Positions 59,877 through 64,000 of a stretch of DNA of 64,000 bases are shown here, one piece after another. The stretch is taken from the NCBI GenBank assembly GCA_963834705.1, contig CAWICV010000016.1, forward strand, positions 124,001 to 188,000, in the 5' to 3' direction. The notes beneath the pieces were generated by a model. That model had not been told where the DNA came from, did no database searches, and worked only from the letters and a program-made list of their open reading frames with translations. This DNA is from RYN-230 sp963834705 (GTDB taxonomy: Bacteria > Actinomycetota > Actinomycetes > Streptosporangiales > Streptosporangiaceae). A program made the position numbers and the translations under genes. How positions within the stretch are numbered: position 1 is the stretch's first letter; every line of letters starts with the position of its first letter.

Positions 59877-62195
59877 TCAGAACACGCCGATCTCCCGGCC
59901 CCGGCGCACCGCATCGTGCCGGCTGGACACGCCCAGCTTGCGGTAGATCGCCTGGGCGTGGGTCTTGACCGTGTTCGGCGACACGTACAGCTCGCGGCTG
60001 ATCTCGCGCAGCGACAGCGAGCCGCGGAGCAGCCGCAGCACGTCTTCCTCGCGTTCGGTCAGGCAGTCGTCCGGGCCCACCCGCCGGGCCGGGACGAGCT
60101 GCCGCCGGAGCCGGCTCAGCCGGGCCAGCAGGCGGCTGGTGCCGGCCGGGAACGCGGTGAGCACGCCGTCCGCCTCGCTGAGCAGTTCCGCCGCGCCGCC
60201 GCTGTCGCCCATCGCGAGCAGTACTTCGGCCAGCCGCAACTCGGCTTCCAGCGTGGCCCACGGGCTGAGCCCGGGGAACCTGCGGCGGCCCCGGACGGCC
60301 CGGCGCAGCTCGCTCCGGGCCTCCTTGAACCGGCCCTCGGCCGCGTACACCGCGCCGGCCGCGGTGTACGCCACCGAACTCTGCGGCGTCCCGGCCAGGT
60401 CATCCTGCGTGGCCAGGCGGCGGGCGGTCAGGGCCAGCTCCCGGGCCCGGGCCAGCTGGCCCAGTTCCAGCGAAGTCAGGGCCAGCGCCGCGTAGGCCAG
60501 CACGCCGACCAGCGTGGCCGATCCGTCGCTGGCCACGGCCTGCTCCAGCGGCGCCCCCGCGGCCTCCAGCTCACCCGAGAGGTACAGGGCGAACCCGTGC
60601 GTTGCCCGGGCCAGCGTGTACCACGGCGATCCCGGGTCATCTTCCAGGCTGGCCGCCACCGCGGCCGACTGCCGCATGATGCTCAGCCCGTCGAACCCGT
60701 AGACCCCGCGGAGCAGTGCGGCCGACGAGGCCATCGACCGGATGCCGTCTGGCAGCATGCCGTCGTGCTGGGCCGCTTCGATCACCGGCAGCCAGCGGCG
60801 GACCGGTTCCGGTTCGCCGGACAGCGCGGCGGCCCAGGCCGCGCAGTGGGCGGCCAGCGGGCTGGCCGCGATCTGGCCATCGGTGAGCGAGCCCAGCCAG
60901 CCGCGCACCGTCCCGGCCCGGCCCACGTTGACATAGCCGGACCAGTGCAGCGCGATCAGCTCGACCGCCCGGGCCGGGTCCGCGCCGGCCAGCGCATGCC
61001 GCACCGCCTCGCCGACCGAGCCGGAGGCCCGGTGCCACGCGCCCGCCCGGCGGTGCAGCTCGGGGATCAGGGCGGCTTCGGTGCGGACCAGCTCGGCCTG
61101 CAGCACCTGTGCGAACAGGTGGTGGTACCGGAACCAGCGCCGGGTCTCGTCCAGCGGCACCACGAACAGGTTCTCCCGCTCCAGCACCTCGATGATCCCG
61201 GCCGCGTCGCCCGCGCCGGTCACCGCCGCGCACAACGGTGCGCAGAACCGGCCGAGCACCGAGGTCCGGGCCAGGAACTGGCGGATCTCCGGTGGCTGCT
61301 GGCCGAGCACCTCCTCGGCCAGGAAGTCCACGATGAACCGGTTGTCGCCGGTGAAGTCGCGGGCGAAGTCGGCCGGCGAGGAATGGCTGCGCAACGACAG
61401 CGCGGCCAGATACAGCCCGGCCGGCCAGCCCTCGGTGCGTTGCACGATCTGATCCAGGTCATGCTGGCCCAGCTCGGTGCCGCCGAACTGGCGCAGGAAC
61501 GCGGCCGCGTCGGTCGGCGCGAAGCGCAGCTCGCGCATGCCGATCTCGACCAGGTCGCCGGCTGCCCGCAGCCGGGCCAGTGGCAGCGCCGGGGTGGCCC
61601 GGGTGGTCACCACCAGCTGGACCGTGGCCGGCAGATGGACCAGGAACGACGCGGTCTGCTCCAGGCAGGCCTGCTCCTGGATCACGTGGTAGTCGTCGAG
61701 GACCAGGACCACCTCGTCGGGCAGCTCGGCCAGCGCGTTGATCAGCATCGGCAGCACCGTGCCGTCGATGTCCGGGGCCTGGGCGCGCAGCGCCCGCAGC
61801 ACGTCCGCGCCCTCCAGGCCGGGGCACGCCCGGTACAGCGCGCAGGCGATGTGCCACCACAGCCGGCCCGGGTCGTCGTCGCCCCGGTCCAGGGACAGCC
61901 AGGCAAAGGCCCGCCGCTCGCTGGGGCTGGACCACCACTGCGCGATCAGCGTGGTCTTGCCGAACCCGGCGGGCGCCTCCACCAAGACCAGCTTGGCCGG
62001 GCTGGCGGCGAGCTGGCTGACCAGCTCTTGCCGTGGCAGCCACTCCACCCGCGCCACCGGCGGGTGCAGCTTGGTCTCGATCGGCACGTCGAGGGCCGGA
62101 CGGGGGTGCCGCGAACCGCCGACCGCCCGCAGTGCGCGGGGTGGCCGGTCTATCTGCCGCACAGACGGCTCAGACACCCCAAAACTATGACTCAC
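59877..62195 (-). CDS. LuxR-family regulator with STAND ATPase domain (LAL/MalT-like)
   Basis: About 772 residues. The N-terminal AAA/STAND ATPase has Walker A VEAPAGFGKTTLIAQWW and a Walker B-like VVLVLDDYHVI, followed by a winged-helix region. The middle (about 380-690) is a helical TPR-like sensor. The C-terminal LuxR HTH is complete: LTEREEDVLRLLRGSLSLRE and ISRELYVSPNTVKTHAQAIY, then RKLGVSSRHDAV. Such large regulators bind an inducer, oligomerise and activate transcription. The target is unknown; position between hypB and hypF suggests but does not prove a link to hydrogenase. The start is uncertain: GTG 62195, or alternatives at 62219 (TTG) and 62177. Confidence 0.87.
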   Translation of the reverse strand: MSHSFGVSEPSVRQIDRPPRALRAVGGSRHPRPALDVPIETKLHPPVARVEWLPRQELVSQLAASPAKLVLVEAPAGFGKTTLIAQWWSSPSERRAFAWLSLDRGDDDPGRLWWHIACALYRACPGLEGADVLRALRAQAPDIDGTVLPMLINALAELPDEVVLVLDDYHVIQEQACLEQTASFLVHLPATVQLVVTTRATPALPLARLRAAGDLVEIGMRELRFAPTDAAAFLRQFGGTELGQHDLDQIVQRTEGWPAGLYLAALSLRSHSSPADFARDFTGDNRFIVDFLAEEVLGQQPPEIRQFLARTSVLGRFCAPLCAAVTGAGDAAGIIEVLERENLFVVPLDETRRWFRYHHLFAQVLQAELVRTEAALIPELHRRAGAWHRASGSVGEAVRHALAGADPARAVELIALHWSGYVNVGRAGTVRGWLGSLTDGQIAASPLAAHCAAWAAALSGEPEPVRRWLPVIEAAQHDGMLPDGIRSMASSAALLRGVYGFDGLSIMRQSAAVAASLEDDPGSPWYTLARATHGFALYLSGELEAAGAPLEQAVASDGSATLVGVLAYAALALTSLELGQLARARELALTARRLATQDDLAGTPQSSVAYTAAGAVYAAEGRFKEARSELRRAVRGRRRFPGLSPWATLEAELRLAEVLLAMGDSGGAAELLSEADGVLTAFPAGTSRLLARLSRLRRQLVPARRVGPDDCLTEREEDVLRLLRGSLSLREISRELYVSPNTVKTHAQAIYRKLGVSSRHDAVRRGREIGVF

Positions 62196-62202
62196 AGTGA
62201 CT
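62190..62202. promoter_or_regulatory. Near-palindrome at the LuxR-type gene start
   Basis: ACTCACAGTGACT is symmetric apart from positions 2, 7 and 12. It overlaps the chosen GTG start of the LuxR gene, so it is either an operator for autoregulation or a sign that translation starts further in. Confidence 0.25.
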
Positions 62203-62283
62203 AATCTGCCTAGTGCCAATGGTCCCTAGACAGACAGAAAGGTCTCACTCCCAGACAGGGAGCTGGTGGGCCAGTTCGGGCCC

Positions 62284-62841
62284 TTATGGTGACCGGGCCG
62301 GGGTCCAGCCCAGCCGGAACCAGACCGCGGTGCCCCGGGCCGGGCCATCCCGGTAACCGTGATGCCCCCACCACGCGGCGAGCGTCTGCACGGTGAGCAG
62401 GCCGTGACCGGACTCGGCCAGCGGTCCGGCCGGCCCGCCGGACGGCACCGGCATACCGTCCGACCCGTCGTCCAGCACGGCCACGCACACCGACGCCCGG
62501 CCGCGCCACACCAGGACCTGAAATTTTCCGCTCCGGCGGCCGGTCCTGGTATGCCGGATCGCGTTGCTGGCCAGCTCAGACGCGCACAGCTGGGCGTCGT
62601 CGGCCACCGGGCAGCCGTCCAGCATCCGGGCCACGAAGCGGCGGGCCTGGGCCACCTGCTCCGGCCGGCCCGGGAACACCCGCCGTTTCGGGGTGGCCAC
62701 CAGCCCCGCCCCCTGCCCGGCCAGCTGGGCTAACGTGCCTGCTGGCCGGGTGTCCGCGGGAACACCACCCGGCCAGGCGGGCAGGACCATAGCGGCGGTA
62801 TCCGGAACCACGCGCAGAGCGGGCGGGCTACTGCCGAACAT
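62284..62841 (-). CDS. RsbW-like ATP-binding protein (HATPase_c_2)
   Basis: A 185-residue anti-sigma/histidine-kinase-fold protein of the type abundant in streptomycetes. The N box is LCASELASNAIRHTRTG with the Mg2+-binding Asn present. The G1 box is VAVLDDGSDGMP, and the G2 region ESGHGLLTVQTLAAWWGHHG is typical. The first 60 residues are Pro/Ala-rich and not conserved. It probably regulates an anti-anti-sigma partner elsewhere. The ATG at 62839-62841 has GGGAGAGG upstream. Confidence 0.85.
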   Translation of the reverse strand: MFGSSPPALRVVPDTAAMVLPAWPGGVPADTRPAGTLAQLAGQGAGLVATPKRRVFPGRPEQVAQARRFVARMLDGCPVADDAQLCASELASNAIRHTRTGRRSGKFQVLVWRGRASVCVAVLDDGSDGMPVPSGGPAGPLAESGHGLLTVQTLAAWWGHHGYRDGPARGTAVWFRLGWTPARSP

Positions 62842-63107
62842 GGCACCTCTCCCATCACGGTGCGATACACCCCAAATCGCATCTCCCACTCTGCCGTTAC
62901 CGGGTGAGGGCGGGCTAGGGCCGAAAGGCCATAACTAATTCCGCACCAGGCAAATTCGGCCGACTGCCAGGTGACCCTCACCCTGAGGAAAGGGAAAAGG
63001 CTCTCCCCCCGATCCACGATCATTTTCCTGAACGCCAGTGCCCGCGAACTGCCGCCCGTCCGGCCCGGCTGCTGTGGGCCGACTGGGAAACCGGGCAGAC
63101 TGGGTTC

Positions 63108-64000
63108 GTGACCGGCAACGTGCGGGCGTCTGTCCGGGTGGAGGGCGTGGTCCAGGGGGTCGGGTTCCGCCCGTTCGTCTACTCCCTGGCTACCCGGCTG
63201 GGCCTGGCCGGCTGGGTGGGCAACGACGCCGACGGCGTGTTCGCCGAGGTGGAGGGGTCCGCCGCCGGGGTGCGGGACTTCCTGGCCGCGCTGGTCCGGG
63301 ACGCGCCGCCGCTGGCCCAGGTGGACCGGGTGACCGCGCAGCCGATCGCACCGGACGGCCGGGCCGGGTTCGCCATTGTGCCCAGCCAGCCAGCGCCGAG
63401 CCAGCGCCGGCCAGCGCCGCGCGCTGATCTCCGCGGACGTGGCGACCTGCGCGGACTGCCTGCGGGAACTGGACGACCCGGCCGACCGCCGGTTCGGCTA
63501 TCCGTTCATCAACTGCACGAACTGCGGGCCCCGGTTCACCATCGTCCGTGGCGTGCCGTATGACCGGCCGCTGACCACGATGGCAGCCTTCAAGATGTGC
63601 CCGGACTGCCGCGCCGAGTACGACGACCCCGCCAACCGGCGGTTCCACGCCCAGCCGGTCTGCTGCCCCGCCTGCGGCCCGCACCTCCGCCTGACCGAGT
63701 CACCCGGCCCACCCAGCGACCTGCCCGCCCGCCACGACCGGGCCGCCAGCCCGCCGCCCAGCCGACCCGGCGGCCCAACCACCCAGCACCACCCGGGCGG
63801 CCAGCGCCCACCCGGCCAGCCCAGCGATCTGCCCACCCAGCACCACCCGGGCGGCCAGCGCCCACCCGGCCGGCCCGGCACTGGCGTTCGGCAGGATGAT
63901 GATGCGCTGGCTCGGGCGGTGCAGATTTTGCAGGCCGGGCGGGTGCTCGCGGTCAAGGGTTTGGGTGGGTATCACCTGGCCGTCGACGCGCGCAGCCAGC
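63108..64000 (+). CDS. hypF: Hydrogenase maturation carbamoyltransferase HypF, frameshifted and cut by the window end
   Basis: HypF makes the thiocarbamoyl group that HypE turns into cyanide. The first frame encodes the acylphosphatase domain (ASVRVEGVVQGVGFRPFVYS). After IVPSQPAPSQ the frame breaks, and the remaining domains follow in the +1 frame: ALISADVATCADCLRELDDP, FINCTNCGPRFTIV and KMCPDCRAEYDDP (zinc fingers), then VCCPACGPHLRL. The YrdC-like domain begins at LQAGRVLAVKGLGGYHLAVD. The break is inside a 10/11-bp tandem repeat (63391-63421); removing one 10-bp unit restores the frame exactly. Between the zinc fingers and the YrdC domain lies a Pro/His/Gly-rich insertion of about 55 residues with 54-bp repeats. 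Confidence 0.88.
63391..63421 (+). repeat. 10/11-bp tandem repeat at the hypF frameshift
   Basis: CAGCGCCGAGC (63391-63401), CAGCGCCGGC (63402-63411) and CAGCGCCGCG (63412-63421). The units differ by one base in length, so a change of one unit shifts the hypF frame. Confidence 0.85.
63781..63871 (+). repeat. Two 37-bp direct repeats (period 54 bp) in hypF
   Basis: A 37-base unit starting ACCCAGCACCACCCGGGCGG is found at 63781-63817 and 63835-63871 and is identical in both. The 54-base period keeps the frame and encodes TQHHPGGQRPPG repeats in the inter-domain insertion. Confidence 0.92.

Noticed and set aside
59916..62204. A 762-codon plus-strand frame opposite the LuxR-type regulator
   Set aside because: Antisense shadow; the minus-strand frame has Walker motifs and a complete LuxR HTH.

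Overview
This 64 kb window is very GC-rich and comes from an actinobacterium, probably of the Streptomyces/Streptosporangiales kind. Three things point there: GTG starts and 4-base start/stop overlaps are common, the gene orders mshA-ybjN-gpmA-senX3-regX3 and bldG/anti-sigma/helicase are typical of the group, and it has mycothiol synthesis, MarP and an actinobacterial (group 1h) [NiFe]-hydrogenase locus. The exact taxon cannot be fixed from the sequence. No tRNA, rRNA, CRISPR array, IS transposase or phage region was seen.

Layout. 1-6 kb: tail of a PCu(A)C-like lipoprotein, the phosphate two-component pair regX3/senX3, phosphoglycerate mutase, mshA, a YbjN protein and a CsoR-like repressor. 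6-18 kb: a CoA-transferase; a probable Mg2+ unit made of a leader ORF, a soluble MgtE-N/CBS protein and an NRAMP-like transporter with altered metal-site motifs; two tandem APC permeases, each fused to a cytosolic domain and an OB-fold; a CDF zinc exporter; a ferritin-like diiron protein. 18-30 kb: an N-terminally deleted MFS pump beside its MarR regulator, a carotenoid-desaturase-like oxidoreductase, an HD phosphohydrolase, a UGT-type glycosyltransferase, an ABC ATPase, serB, sixA, the K+-independent H+-pyrophosphatase hppA, and bldG with its anti-sigma partner. 30-44 kb: a frameshifted DEAD/DEAH helicase, a decayed HAD phosphatase, a holin-X membrane protein, an epoxide-hydrolase-like protein, DUF309, MarP, a NUDIX hydrolase, a phosphoribosyltransferase-endonuclease III fusion, and membrane proteins.

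44-64 kb is a hydrogenase island built from two divergent operons. The minus-strand operon (51176 down to 44143) carries hhyS, hhyL, a NifU/Rieske-like protein, DUF5947, DUF6084, a frameshifted accessory protein and a DUF6893 microprotein. The plus-strand operon (51632 to 59762) carries an ATPase-like/HTH regulator, YceI, two SIS-domain proteins around a HypC-like protein, the maturation protease, hypC, hypD, hypE, hypA, hypB and a PLDc_N/SHOCT membrane protein. hypF starts at 63108 and runs off the window; it is frameshifted inside a 10/11-bp tandem repeat. The encoded enzyme is predicted to oxidise trace H2.

The most unusual feature is a family of GC-rich palindromic repeats, at least seven copies in the window. 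Several copies lie inside coding sequences, at N-termini, at C-termini or in the middle, and all four sense copies are read in the same frame to give a peptide beginning RGDDPP. The behaviour resembles Rickettsia palindromic elements. The window is also rich in short minisatellites and has three single-base frameshifts, so either slippage is frequent or the assembly contains residual errors.
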